From Rhodobacteraceae bacterium UBA3069 (GTDB lineage Bacteria; Pseudomonadota; Alphaproteobacteria; Rhodobacterales; Rhodobacteraceae), in the NCBI GenBank assembly GCA_002366795.1, contig DFBX01000071.1:1-64000 (forward strand): 64,000 nucleotides of DNA, in the 5' to 3' direction. Below, one piece after another: positions 24,572 through 35,527 of this stretch. Under the pieces are notes generated by a model, which did not search any database, was not told where the DNA came from, and was given only the letters and a program-made list of their open reading frames with translations. Positions within the stretch are counted from its first letter, which is position 1. Each line of letters opens with the position of its first letter. A program made the position numbers and the translations under genes.

Positions 24572-24636
24572 TTTCAAATCGTAGGAAACAGCCCCCGAAT
24601 CGTATGAAGCCTATGTTTCAAGGGGCTTGATCTGTG

Positions 24637-24668
24637 AAAAGGGCGCGGGAGAAACCTTGCGCCCTTTT
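24637..24668. terminator. Rho-independent terminator after argG
   Basis: AAAAGGGCGC pairs with GCGCCCTTTT across a 12-base loop, then another T. It is 65 bases after argG and ends six bases before the stop of the minus-strand pseudogene, so it can serve both. Confidence 0.8.
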
Positions 24669-24673
24669 TGCTG

Positions 24674-25393
24674 TCAGGCGCGCAGTTTCATGCGCTCTAA
24701 CCGCTGGTGATGCGGCAGGCCCTGATCGCAGAATTCGGCCTGCGTCGGGGTCAAATCGGGCAGCGGCCCCTCGGGTCCGGCAAAGCCGGTGGAGCGATGC
24801 ACCGCATCATACCAGACTGGTGCCCAGACCCCGTCGGCCGTGTGGCCACCCGCGAGCCAATTCAGCATCGCATCGTCCCAATCAAGGCCCAGCGCATCGC
24901 AAAGCGCGCGCGGCATTCCCTGCGAATCGCAGCGAATATCGGCGCTGTCGATCACGATGGGCGTTTGGCCCAGCGCGGTGACATGGTCGAAAAGTTCAGA
25001 CTGCTGGGCAAACCCGATATCGGTCAACGTCATCGCATCGTATTTCGCGCCGAAACTGGCAATCACCCGCGCGGGGTGGCGGATCAGGAACACGTTTCTC
25101 ACCGCGCCCATCCAATCGCGCGGGATATCCGGCAGCATGTGCTGGCACATATGTTTCTGGTAGAAATGCGGCTTTTGCGCTGGAACAGGGCCTTAAAGCG
25201 ATTGTGCGACGACAGCGGGGTCGGTGGGTTGCGAGGTGATGATCTCCTCCCGCATCGGGTGGCGCAGCCCGGTACGCGACAGGTAGGCGGCGTAGAACGG
25301 CTCGTCCACAACGGCGCAATCGGCACGCGCGCCGAAACTATACATCACCGCGGTCGACAGGTTCCGTGGGCCGGACCACATGGCGATGCGCAT
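24674..25393 (-). pseudogene. Sulfotransferase-like gene broken by one in-frame TAA
   Basis: Translating 25393 to 24674 in one frame gives a 239-codon protein of a sulfotransferase-like family, from MRIAMWSGPRNLSTAVMYSF to a late stop. The only fault is TAA at 25195-25193, about codon 67, between VAQSL and GPVPAQKPHFYQKH. Both sides are in the same frame (25393 minus 25150 is a multiple of three), so this is a nonsense change, not a frameshift. Conserved parts survive on both sides: WSGPRNLSTA at the nucleotide-binding loop, VFLIRHPARVIASFGAKYDA, and STGFAGPEGPLPDL. The last codon abuts the upstream aminotransferase-like pseudogene, with which it would form an operon. Sequencing error or readthrough are alternatives. 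Confidence 0.8.
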
Positions 25394-26296
25394 CTAGACC
25401 TCTTTCCCGACCAGCTGCATATAGAGATCGCGAATGCGCCGCGTCACAGGGCCCATTTCGCCGGTGCCGATCTGGCGCCCGTCGATTTCGCCAACAGGGG
25501 TCTGCGCACCGAAAGTGCCGGTTAAAAATGCCTCCTCCGCGCCGTAAGTATCTACGAGGGAATAGTTTCTTTCGAACACGGGTATGCCATCGGCGCGGCA
25601 AATGTCGATCACCTTTTGCCTTGTGATCCCCTTCATGCAGTAGTCGCCGGTCGAGGTCCAAACCGCGCCCTTCCTGACCATGAAAAAGTTGCAGGCGTCG
25701 GTGGTGTTCACAAACCCATGCACATCCAACATCAGCCCCTCGTCCGCGCCGGCCTTTTCGGCGGCGATACAGGCGAGGATGCAATTCAGTTTCGAATGGC
25801 TGTTAAGTTTCGGATCTTGGGTCATGGGCAACCCGCGGATATGCGGCACAGTGGCAAGCCGGATGGGCCGCGGGATCAACGGGCGGGAATGTTCCATGAT
25901 GATCGCCACGGTTGGCCCCTGCTGCGACAGCGACGGGTGCTGAAAGGGGCGTGTTTTCACACCGCGAATCACCATCAGGCGGGCGTGGGCGTCGGTGGTC
26001 ATCTGATTGGCTTTTTGCGTCTCTGTTATGGCAAAAAACAGGTCATCTCGGGTCATGCCTATGTCCAGATCAATGGCTTTCGCGGCCTCGAACAGGCGGT
26101 CGAGATGTTCATCGACAAAGGCCTAGGTGCGGCTATACAGGCGCAGCCCTTCCCACACGCCATCCCCCGGCATGAAGCCGGAATCATAGACCGAAACCAG
26201 CGCCTTCTCGCGCGGTAGCAGCTAGCCGTTCAGCCAGATCAGAATGTGGTCGTTGCGGGCGTCGTCCTCGGCCTGGTGTGTGGTGACTTCGGTCAT
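25394..26296 (-). pseudogene. Class IV aminotransferase gene broken by two in-frame TAG codons
   Basis: Reading from ATG 26296 (GGAGG five bases upstream) to the stop at 25394 gives 300 codons that match D-amino-acid/branched-chain aminotransferases of fold type IV throughout. The start reads MTEVTTHQAEDDARNDHILI. Two internal TAG codons interrupt it: codon 25 (26224-26222), between WLNG and LLPREKAL, and codon 58 (26125-26123), between LYSRT and AFVDEHLDRL. By comparison with the family these replace Glu and probably Trp. No frameshift is seen. The PLP lysine in DPKLNSHSKLN and GITRQKVIDICR are intact. An internal ATG at 26056 could still make a 220-residue fragment without the N-terminal domain. 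Confidence 0.85.
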
Positions 26297-26322
26297 GGAA
26301 CCTCCAGTGTTTTGGGCAGGCT

Positions 26323-26384
26323 AAAGCGTTTCGAGAAAAATCTGAATCAGATCTTTTGGCGAAACGCGCAGAACCTAAACGCTT
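26323..26384. repeat. Long imperfect palindrome, REP-like intergenic element
   Basis: GCGTTTCGAGAAAAATCTGA (26326-26345) is followed, around a single central A, by a near-perfect inverted copy ending CGAAACGC at 26367. A further inverted copy of AAAGCGTTT (26323-26331) appears as AAACGCTTT at 26376-26384. It lies between the aminotransferase pseudogene and msrA, 27 bases upstream of the pseudogene start. I recall similar GCGTTTCG palindromes scattered in alphaproteobacterial genomes but cannot count copies here. No T-run follows. Confidence 0.6.
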
Positions 26385-26473
26385 TGAGGCAACGCTCACG
26401 GGTTGTCACCCTTGCGTGAGGGGGATTGCGCGCCGCACATCCGCGCGCATTGTGGCGCGCAGGAGGATGCAAC

Positions 26474-27112
26474 ATGCGAGATGTGAAAACTTGGGTGCTG
26501 GCCGGACTGATCGGCATCGGGATAATGGTGTCAGGTGGAGCGAAAGCCGACGCGCTGACCGTCGCGGGCGGTTGTTTCTGGTGCGTCGAGGCAGATTTCG
26601 AAAAAGTGCCGGGCGTGCGCGGGGTCGTTTCAGGGTATACCGGCGGCATGACCGCGAACCCGACCTATAAACAGGTCACGCGCGGCGGCACCGGCCATTA
26701 CGAGGCGGTGCAGATCGAGTTTGACGCAAACAAGGTAAGCCGCGAGGTTTTGCTGGAAAAATTCCTCCGGTCGGTCGATCCGACCGATGCGGGCGGCCAG
26801 TTCTGCGACCGTGGCGACAGCTATCGCACCGCAATTTTCGTGTCTAACCCGGCGGAAAAGACCATTGCAGAAAAGGTGAAGACCGAAGCACAAGCCGCCT
26901 TGGGCCAAAAAATCGCCACCCCGATCCTGAGCGCCGCCACCTTCTATCCGGCCGAGGATTATCATCAGGACTATTACAAGGGCAGCAACCTTGTGGTCAC
27001 GCGGTTCGGTCCGGTGCGGCAATCGAAAGCCTACAAGAAATACCGCGATGCCTGCGGGCGCGATCAGCGGATCAAGCAGTTGTGGGGCAGTTCGGCGGCG
27101 TTCCTTAACTGA
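26474..27112 (+). CDS. msrA: Peptide-methionine (S)-S-oxide reductase with a signal peptide
   Basis: Repairs methionine-S-sulfoxide. 212 residues. Unlike most MsrA, the N-terminus MRDVKTWVLAGLIGIGIMVS then GGAKADA looks like a Sec signal, which suggests periplasmic location. The active-site motif GGCFWCVEADFEKVPGVRGV holds the catalytic Cys; GYTGG, DPTDAGGQFCDRG and PAEDYHQDYY are all present. AGGAGG lies 7 bases before the ATG. Its last 8 bases overlap the convergent ribokinase-family gene. Confidence 0.93.
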   Translation: MRDVKTWVLAGLIGIGIMVSGGAKADALTVAGGCFWCVEADFEKVPGVRGVVSGYTGGMTANPTYKQVTRGGTGHYEAVQIEFDANKVSREVLLEKFLRSVDPTDAGGQFCDRGDSYRTAIFVSNPAEKTIAEKVKTEAQAALGQKIATPILSAATFYPAEDYHQDYYKGSNLVVTRFGPVRQSKAYKKYRDACGRDQRIKQLWGSSAAFLN

Positions 27113-27977
27113 GGAACGCATCCACCTCGGCCCGGGTCGGGATGGCATCGGCGGTGCCGTGCCTCGTGACCTGGATGGCCGCGGCAGCCGCACCAAGACG
27201 CATCGCATCCTCGGCGGACAGGCCCTTGTCCAGCGCGGCGGCGGTGTAGCCAAGAAAGCAGTCGCCGGCGCCAGTGGTGTCGATGGGCGGGGCGCGGAAA
27301 GCAGGCAAGCGGATCTCGCTTGGCTGCGACTGGTCGCGCCATATCGCCCCACCGGCCCCGTGGGTAATCAGCAGATGCGGCACGGGGATATCGGGTATGC
27401 CAAGGCCCAGCGCGGAAGAAAGCGCGCTCGCTTCGCCCTCGTTCATCACCAGAAGGTCAATATGGGGCAACATCGCGCGGGCCGCTTCAGCCACGAAAGG
27501 CGCGGCGGAATAGATGACGAACACGCCTCTGGCGCGGCCGTTCTGGGCGGCTTCGACTGTCAGGCTGGTTTCGTTCTGCAGCAGCAGGATATCCCCCTTG
27601 CCAGCACCGGCAAGCGCCGCGTCAAGGCGGGATAGAGACTGTTTTTCATTCGCGCCCGGAAAGATCACGATGGCATTTTCGCCCCGCGTATCAATGTTGA
27701 TGATCGCATGGGCAGTGGGTGTATCAACCTGCGCCACATGGGTGCAATCAACGCCCAGCGCGCGCATCCTGTCCAGCATCGCATCGCCATCCGGCCCAAC
27801 TGCGCCGATGTGAAAAACCCGCGCACCGGCCTGTGCCGCGGCGACGGATTGGTTTGCGCCCTTGCCGCCAAGCCCCGCGGAATGGGACGTGGCCGCCAGA
27901 GTTTCGCCGGCACCGGGGAGGTGTGGAACGCTATAGAATTGGTCGATATTGATCGACCCCAGATTATAGATGGTCAT
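27105..27977 (-). CDS. PfkB-family sugar kinase (ribokinase-like)
   Basis: 290 residues. PfkB signatures are visible: GSINIDQFYSVPHLPGAGET and the near-N-terminal GLGGKGANQSVAAAQAGARV of ribokinases, and the ATP/catalytic DTTGAGDCFLGYTAAAL. No transporter or sugar catabolic gene is nearby, so the substrate (ribose by best resemblance) is uncertain. Starts 18 bases after maeB ends on the same strand. Confidence 0.88.
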   Translation of the reverse strand: MTIYNLGSINIDQFYSVPHLPGAGETLAATSHSAGLGGKGANQSVAAAQAGARVFHIGAVGPDGDAMLDRMRALGVDCTHVAQVDTPTAHAIINIDTRGENAIVIFPGANEKQSLSRLDAALAGAGKGDILLLQNETSLTVEAAQNGRARGVFVIYSAAPFVAEAARAMLPHIDLLVMNEGEASALSSALGLGIPDIPVPHLLITHGAGGAIWRDQSQPSEIRLPAFRAPPIDTTGAGDCFLGYTAAALDKGLSAEDAMRLGAAAAAIQVTRHGTADAIPTRAEVDAFLS

Positions 27978-27995
27978 ATCGCCCCGATCAGCGGA

Positions 27996-30251
<2,256 letters not shown>

Positions 30252-30369
30252 GGCGGTTCCTCCTAAGGCTCACGCCTCATACATGGCGTTTTCGTCAGGC
30301 TCAACTGCGTTGGTTTTCGGCTTTCGTGCGGAGGCGGGGGTTAGTATGGTCGGCGCGCTGACAAGGGGG

Positions 30370-33012
30370 ATGCACGTGACCGCGACGGTAACACCGATGA
30401 TGGCCCAATATCTGGAACTGAAAGCGCAATACGAAGATGCGCTGCTGTTCTACCGGATGGGCGATTTCTACGAGATGTTCTTTGACGATGCCGTGGCCGC
30501 GGCAGAGGCGCTGGATATTGCGCTGACCAAGCGCGGCAAGCATCTGGAGCAGGACATCCCCATGTGCGGCGTGCCGGTTCACGCCGCCGAAGGCTATCTG
30601 CTGACGCTGATCCGCAAGGGTTTTCGCGTGGCTGTGTGCGAGCAGATGGAAAACCCTGCCGAGGCAAAGAAACGCGGGGCAAAGTCAGTTGTGAGGCGCG
30701 ATGTGGTGCGATTGGTCACGCCGGGGACCTTGACCGAGGAAAGTTTGCTGGAAGCGCGGCGGCACAACTACCTGTGCGCCTATGCCTTGGTGCGTGACGA
30801 AGGCGCGCTGGCCTGGGTCGACATATCTACCGGCGCGTTTCACGTGATGGAATTGCCTGCGGTTCGACTGGGGCCGGAACTGGCCCGCCTTGGCCCGTCC
30901 GAAATCGTGATGACCGAAGGAGCAGAGGCGGATTACGCCGGATTAGTGTCTGAAATGGGGGTCGCACTGACGGGGCTGGGGCGCGCGGCGTTCGATTCCA
31001 CCAGTGGGGAAAAACGGCTGTGTACGCTGTTCGGCGTGGGATCGCTGGAGGCTTACGGCAATTTCACCCGCGCCGAAGTGTCGGCGATGGGCGCGATCGT
31101 CGAATATCTGGAGATCACCCAAAAGGGCAAACTGCCCTTGCTGCGCCCGCCGCTGCGCGAGGCGACGGGCCGATTGATGCAGATCGACGCTGCCACACGT
31201 CGCAATCTGGAACTGACCCATTCCATGAATGGCGGGCGCGCGGGGTCTTTGCTGCACGCGATTGACCGGACGGTGACGGCAGGGGGCGCGCGGCTGCTGG
31301 AGCGGCGCCTTGCCTCGCCCTCGCGCGTGTTAAACGTGGTGCAGGACCGGTTGGATGCGGTGGATTTCGCGGTGAAACAGACCCGAATTGCGGCCGACCT
31401 GCGCGACAGCCTGCGCAAGGTGCCCGACCTTGACCGGGCCCTGTCACGGCTTGGCCTTGACCGTGGCGGGCCGCGCGATCTGGCTGGCATTCGAAACGGC
31501 TTGGAACAGGCCGCTCAAATCTCGGACATTTTGCAGGGAGCGCAGCTGCCCGCGCTGCTGCTGAACGCCGCGCAAAACCTGACCGGCCACGATACGCTGC
31601 TGGACCTGCTGGGCGAGGCCCTGATCGCCGAACCGCCCCTGTTGGCCCGCGATGGCGGTTTCATTGCGCAAGGCTATGACGAAGAACTGGACGAGATGCG
31701 CCAGCTGCGCGATGAGGGGCGCGGCGTCATTGCGCGGATGCAATCCGAATACCAGAAGCAAACCGGCATCAACGCGCTGAAGATCAAGCATAACAACGTG
31801 CTGGGCTATTTCGTCGAGGTCACGGCGACCCATGCCGACAAGATGCTTTCGGAGCCGCTGAACGAGACCTTCAAACACCGCCAGACCACGGCCAACCAGG
31901 TCCGTTTTACCACTGTGCCGCTATCGGAAATGGAAACCCGCATCCTGAACGCGGGCGGGCGCGCGCTAGAGATTGAAAAACGGCTCTATGAAAGCCTGAA
32001 AGCGCAAATTTTGCAGGTCGCCGCACCCATCGCCGGCACTGCCCGCAGCCTTTCCGAACTGGATTTGGCCACCGCGCTGGCCGATCTGTCCAAGGGCGAA
32101 AACTGGTGCCGCCCGCAGGTTGATAACTCGCGCAAGCTGGTGATCGAAGGCGGTCGCCATCCGGTCGTGGAACAGTCCTTGCGCAAATTGGGGCAGGGGC
32201 CGTTCATCGCCAATGACGCGGACCTTGGCACCGGCACCGATATCTGGCTGCTGACCGGCCCCAACATGGCCGGCAAATCGACTTACCTTCGGCAGAACGC
32301 GCTGATCGCGCTGCTGGCACAAATGGGCAGCCACGTCCCCGCCAGCAGCGCCGAAATCGGGCTGGTCAGCCAATTGTTCAGCCGGGTCGGCGCGTCGGAT
32401 GATCTGGCGCGCGGACGGTCCACTTTCATGGTGGAAATGGTCGAAACTGCGGCGATCCTGAACCAAGCGGATGACCATGCCCTTGTTATCCTGGATGAAA
32501 TCGGGCGCGGCACAGCCACCTATGACGGGCTGTCCATCGCCTGGGCCACCCTGGAACATCTGCATGACGTGAACAAATGCCGCGCCCTGTTCGCCACCCA
32601 CTACCACGAAATGACATCGCTGGCGGGCAAGCTGCCACGCGTCGATAATGCTACCGTCACCGTACGCGAACATGATGGCGACGTGATTTTCCTGCATGAG
32701 GTGCGCAAAGGCGCCGCCGATCGGAGCTATGGGGTGCAGGTCGCCAAACTGGCCGGCCTGCCCGAGGCCGTCGTCGCCCGTGCCCGCATCGTTCTGGATG
32801 CGCTGGAAAAAGGCGAACGCGAAGGCGCGGCCAACCCCAAAGCGCTGATCGATGATCTACCGCTTTTTGCCGCTGTTCCACCCGCGCCGCAACACGCCGC
32901 GCACCGGGATTCGCAGGTCGAAAAACGGCTGGAGGATATCCACCCCGACGAGCTGACCCCGCGCGAGGCCCTGCAACTTCTTTATGAACTGAAAGAGGCG
33001 GCCCGCAATTAA
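30370..33012 (+). CDS. mutS: DNA mismatch repair protein MutS
   Basis: Recognises mismatches and starts repair. 880 residues. The mismatch-binding motif FYRMGDFYEMF is near the N-terminus, the ATPase Walker A GPNMAGKSTYLRQ at about residues 630-642, and then VILDEIGRGTATYDGLSIAW and ATHYHEMTSL. The start is uncertain: ATG 30370 lies directly against an AAGGGGG, a GTG at 30376 is better spaced from it, and ATG 30345 is a third choice. Family alignment favours 30370-30376. No mutL in the window. Confidence 0.95.
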   Translation: MHVTATVTPMMAQYLELKAQYEDALLFYRMGDFYEMFFDDAVAAAEALDIALTKRGKHLEQDIPMCGVPVHAAEGYLLTLIRKGFRVAVCEQMENPAEAKKRGAKSVVRRDVVRLVTPGTLTEESLLEARRHNYLCAYALVRDEGALAWVDISTGAFHVMELPAVRLGPELARLGPSEIVMTEGAEADYAGLVSEMGVALTGLGRAAFDSTSGEKRLCTLFGVGSLEAYGNFTRAEVSAMGAIVEYLEITQKGKLPLLRPPLREATGRLMQIDAATRRNLELTHSMNGGRAGSLLHAIDRTVTAGGARLLERRLASPSRVLNVVQDRLDAVDFAVKQTRIAADLRDSLRKVPDLDRALSRLGLDRGGPRDLAGIRNGLEQAAQISDILQGAQLPALLLNAAQNLTGHDTLLDLLGEALIAEPPLLARDGGFIAQGYDEELDEMRQLRDEGRGVIARMQSEYQKQTGINALKIKHNNVLGYFVEVTATHADKMLSEPLNETFKHRQTTANQVRFTTVPLSEMETRILNAGGRALEIEKRLYESLKAQILQVAAPIAGTARSLSELDLATALADLSKGENWCRPQVDNSRKLVIEGGRHPVVEQSLRKLGQGPFIANDADLGTGTDIWLLTGPNMAGKSTYLRQNALIALLAQMGSHVPASSAEIGLVSQLFSRVGASDDLARGRSTFMVEMVETAAILNQADDHALVILDEIGRGTATYDGLSIAWATLEHLHDVNKCRALFATHYHEMTSLAGKLPRVDNATVTVREHDGDVIFLHEVRKGAADRSYGVQVAKLAGLPEAVVARARIVLDALEKGEREGAANPKALIDDLPLFAAVPPAPQHAAHRDSQVEKRLEDIHPDELTPREALQLLYELKEAARN

Positions 33013-33057
33013 GCGCCCGCCCCTTCCATTGTTCCGAAATATTCTTGCTTACAGACG

Positions 33058-33621
33058 TTAGCTCGCCGGCATGGAGGACACACCCACCTGCGCGGGACGC
33101 AGCAAGCGGTCGTGCAGCATGAACCCTTCTGCGGACACCTGAATGATGTCGCCCGCCTTGGTGCCGGGCACGGGGGCCTCGAACATGGCTTCGTGCATTT
33201 GCGGATCGAACGGATCACCAACCTTCGGCGCGATCAAAGTCATGCCGTGCTTGGAAAACACGTTGATCAGCTCGCGCAGGGTCAGTTCGACACCTTCCAG
33301 CAGGGGGCCAAAGGCCGCGCGCTGCTCTTCGGTTGAAGCCTCCAGCGCGCGTTTCATGTTGTCGTAAACCGGCAGCATGTCGCGGGCCAGCTTGGAGCCG
33401 CCATAATTTTCGGCTTCGCGGCGGTCTTTCTCGGACCGTTTGCGCGCATTCTCGGCATCAGCCAAGGCGCGCATGAAACGGTCCTTGAATTCGTCACGCT
33501 CAGCGCGCAGCGCGTCCAGCTCGGCCTCTGCGTCGGAAATCTCGCTCATGTCATCGGCATATTCTTCGTCGGTTGCCGCGTCGATATCATCGAGAAAGTC
33601 GTCATTTCTGGGCTCTGCCAT
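33058..33621 (-). CDS. grpE: Nucleotide exchange factor GrpE
   Basis: Promotes ADP release from DnaK. 187 residues: an acidic N-terminus, a long coiled coil (ELDALRAERDEFKDRFMRAL then ADAENARKR), and the C-terminal beta domain with the signature HEAMFEAPVPGTKAGDIIQV. Nine bases after hrcA, so one heat-shock operon. dnaK and dnaJ are not in the window. Confidence 0.95.
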   Translation of the reverse strand: MAEPRNDDFLDDIDAATDEEYADDMSEISDAEAELDALRAERDEFKDRFMRALADAENARKRSEKDRREAENYGGSKLARDMLPVYDNMKRALEASTEEQRAAFGPLLEGVELTLRELINVFSKHGMTLIAPKVGDPFDPQMHEAMFEAPVPGTKAGDIIQVSAEGFMLHDRLLRPAQVGVSSMPAS

Positions 33622-33630
33622 TTTTCACCT

Positions 33631-34704
33631 CTAACTGCGGTCGGAGATCAGTTTTCCAACCAGCTGTGCCGTATAGTCCACAATCGGAACGATGCGCCCG
33701 TAGTTCAGCCGCGTGGGGCCGATGACGCCGACCGCTCCGACAATCTTTCGGTCCGCGTTCATATAGGGACTGACCACCAAAGAGGAACCCGAAAGTGAGA
33801 AAAGTTTGTTCTCTGAGCCGATAAAAATGCGCACACCTTCGCCTTCTTCGGTCAGTTCAAGGAAATTGGCGATATCCTGCTTGCGTTCAAGGTCGTCGAA
33901 CAGGCTTCGGATCCGTTCCAGATCCTCTTCGTTGCCATCGCCGCCCAGCAGATTCGACCGCCCGCGCACGATCAGCCGGTCGTTTGTGTCATCCTCGCCC
34001 GCCCAGACGGCCAGCCCACTTTCCACCATTTCACGCGACAGCGCGTCGATCTGTTGTTTGCGTGCCTCAATCTCTCGCCGGATGACGGTTTGCATATCGG
34101 TCAGGGTGCGCCCCTCGACCAGTGCGTTCAGAAAATTCGCCGCCTCACGCATGGAAGAGGGGGTTTGCCCCGGCGGCGGGTTGAACAGGCGGTTTTCAAC
34201 ATGGCCATCGGCAAAAACCAGCACCACCAAAGCGCGGTCATGGCCAAGGCTGACGAATTCCACATGCTTGATAGGCGCCTCGTGTTTCGGTGCCAAAACA
34301 AGGCTGGCCCCCTGTGTCACACCAGACAGGGCGGACCCGATCCGATCCAGCACATTGCCCACATCAACGGAATTACTGCCAAGGGTCTGGTCGATCTTGG
34401 CGCGGTCGGTGTCGTCAAGGTTCGACACCTCAAGCAGCCCGTCCACGAACATGCGCAACCCCATCTGCGTCGGCACCCGCCCCGCGGAAATATGCGGAGA
34501 ACCCAAAAGCCCGAGGTATTCCAGATCCTGCATCACGTTGCGGATCGTCGCGGCAGATACTTTCTCGCTCATTGTGCGGGTGAGGGAGCGCGAACCCACC
34601 GGATCGCCGGACGCAAGATAGCCTTCGACCACGCGGCGAAACACCTCGCGCGAGCGGTCGTTCATCTCTTCCAGTATCTGCGCAGCTTGGCTGGTCATCA
34701 TCAT
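33631..34704 (-). CDS. hrcA: Heat-inducible transcription repressor HrcA
   Basis: Represses heat-shock operons through CIRCE elements. About 357 residues with an N-terminal winged helix (SREVFRRVVEGYLASGDPVG, VSAATIRNVMQDLEYLGLLG, SPHISAGRVPTQMGLRMFVD) and a C-terminal GAF-like domain (VVGPTRLNYGRIVPIVDYTA-like end). Three consecutive ATGs at 34704-34696 could start it; ribosome sites are weak. I looked for a CIRCE repeat in the 106-base gap to rph and did not find one. Upstream of grpE. Confidence 0.93.
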   Translation of the reverse strand: MMMTSQAAQILEEMNDRSREVFRRVVEGYLASGDPVGSRSLTRTMSEKVSAATIRNVMQDLEYLGLLGSPHISAGRVPTQMGLRMFVDGLLEVSNLDDTDRAKIDQTLGSNSVDVGNVLDRIGSALSGVTQGASLVLAPKHEAPIKHVEFVSLGHDRALVVLVFADGHVENRLFNPPPGQTPSSMREAANFLNALVEGRTLTDMQTVIRREIEARKQQIDALSREMVESGLAVWAGEDDTNDRLIVRGRSNLLGGDGNEEDLERIRSLFDDLERKQDIANFLELTEEGEGVRIFIGSENKLFSLSGSSLVVSPYMNADRKIVGAVGVIGPTRLNYGRIVPIVDYTAQLVGKLISDRS

Positions 34705-34810
34705 CCCGTTCAGCCCGGCATTAAAGGGGATCTGCCCCAAAGGTCAATCGGGCTTGCGTTCAGGGCTGTGCCCCTTGTATCCCGACCCCATCAACAAAGA
34801 GGAAATAACC

Positions 34811-35527
34811 ATGCGGCCGTCCGGAAGAGATTTAAGCGAAATGCGCCCGATTTCAATCGAGACGGGGGTCACAAAGCACGCCGAAGGGTCTTGCATGATC
34901 CGCGTGGGCGACACTCATGTGCTGTGCACCGCCACCATCGAGGAACGCGTGCCCCCCTTCGTCAAAGGCACCGGCCTTGGCTGGGTCACGGCGGAATACG
35001 GGATGCTGCCGCGCTCCACCACCAGCCGGATGCGGCGCGAGGCCGCTGCCGGCAAGCAGGGCGGGCGCACCGTTGAAATCCAGCGGCTGATCGGGCGGTC
35101 CCTGCGCGCAGGCGTGGATCGCGTCGCCATGGGCGAACGTCAGATCACCGTGGATTGCGATGTGATCCAGGCCGATGGCGGCACCCGCTGCGCGTCGATC
35201 ACCGGCGGTTGGGTCGCGCTGCGACTGGCCGTGGACAAGCTGATGAAGGCTGGCGACATCGTCACGAACCCGCTGGAACATCCGGTTGCCGCCGTGTCTT
35301 GCGGCATTTATGCGGGCCAGCCGGTGCTGGATCTGGATTACCCCGAAGACAGCGAAGCGGGGGTCGATGGCAACTTTATCATGCTGTCCAACAACCAGCT
35401 GATCGAAGTACAAATGAGCGCCGAAGGATCGACCTATAACCGCGACCAGATGAACACGCTCATGGATCTGGCCGAAAAGGGCGTGTCCGAGCTGGTCGCC
35501 GCGCAGTTGGCGGCGGTCAATGCGTAA
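34811..35527 (+). CDS. rph: Ribonuclease PH
   Basis: Phosphorolytic 3'-5' exonuclease that trims tRNA 3' ends. 238 residues from ATG 34811, with AGAGGAAA upstream. Family motifs: MRPSGRDLSEMRPISIETGV, GTGLGWVTAEYGMLPRSTTS, EIQRLIGRSLRAGVD, and DCDVIQADGGTRCASITGG. Begins the rph-rdgB-hemW-ybaN run, divergent from hrcA. Confidence 0.97.
   Translation: MRPSGRDLSEMRPISIETGVTKHAEGSCMIRVGDTHVLCTATIEERVPPFVKGTGLGWVTAEYGMLPRSTTSRMRREAAAGKQGGRTVEIQRLIGRSLRAGVDRVAMGERQITVDCDVIQADGGTRCASITGGWVALRLAVDKLMKAGDIVTNPLEHPVAAVSCGIYAGQPVLDLDYPEDSEAGVDGNFIMLSNNQLIEVQMSAEGSTYNRDQMNTLMDLAEKGVSELVAAQLAAVNA

Noticed and set aside
23303..24577. 424-residue minus-strand open frame opposite argG
   Set aside because: argG is certain from its ATP-pyrophosphatase loop and length; the antisense frame has no domain.
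24996..25326. Frameshift explanation for the split sulfotransferase-like gene
   Set aside because: The N-terminal and C-terminal parts are in exactly the same frame, so only the TAA separates them; the overlapping ORFs in other frames are shadows.
34705..34810. CIRCE element controlling hrcA-grpE
   Set aside because: No TTAGCACTC-N9-GAGTGCTAA-like repeat found in the gap or leader.
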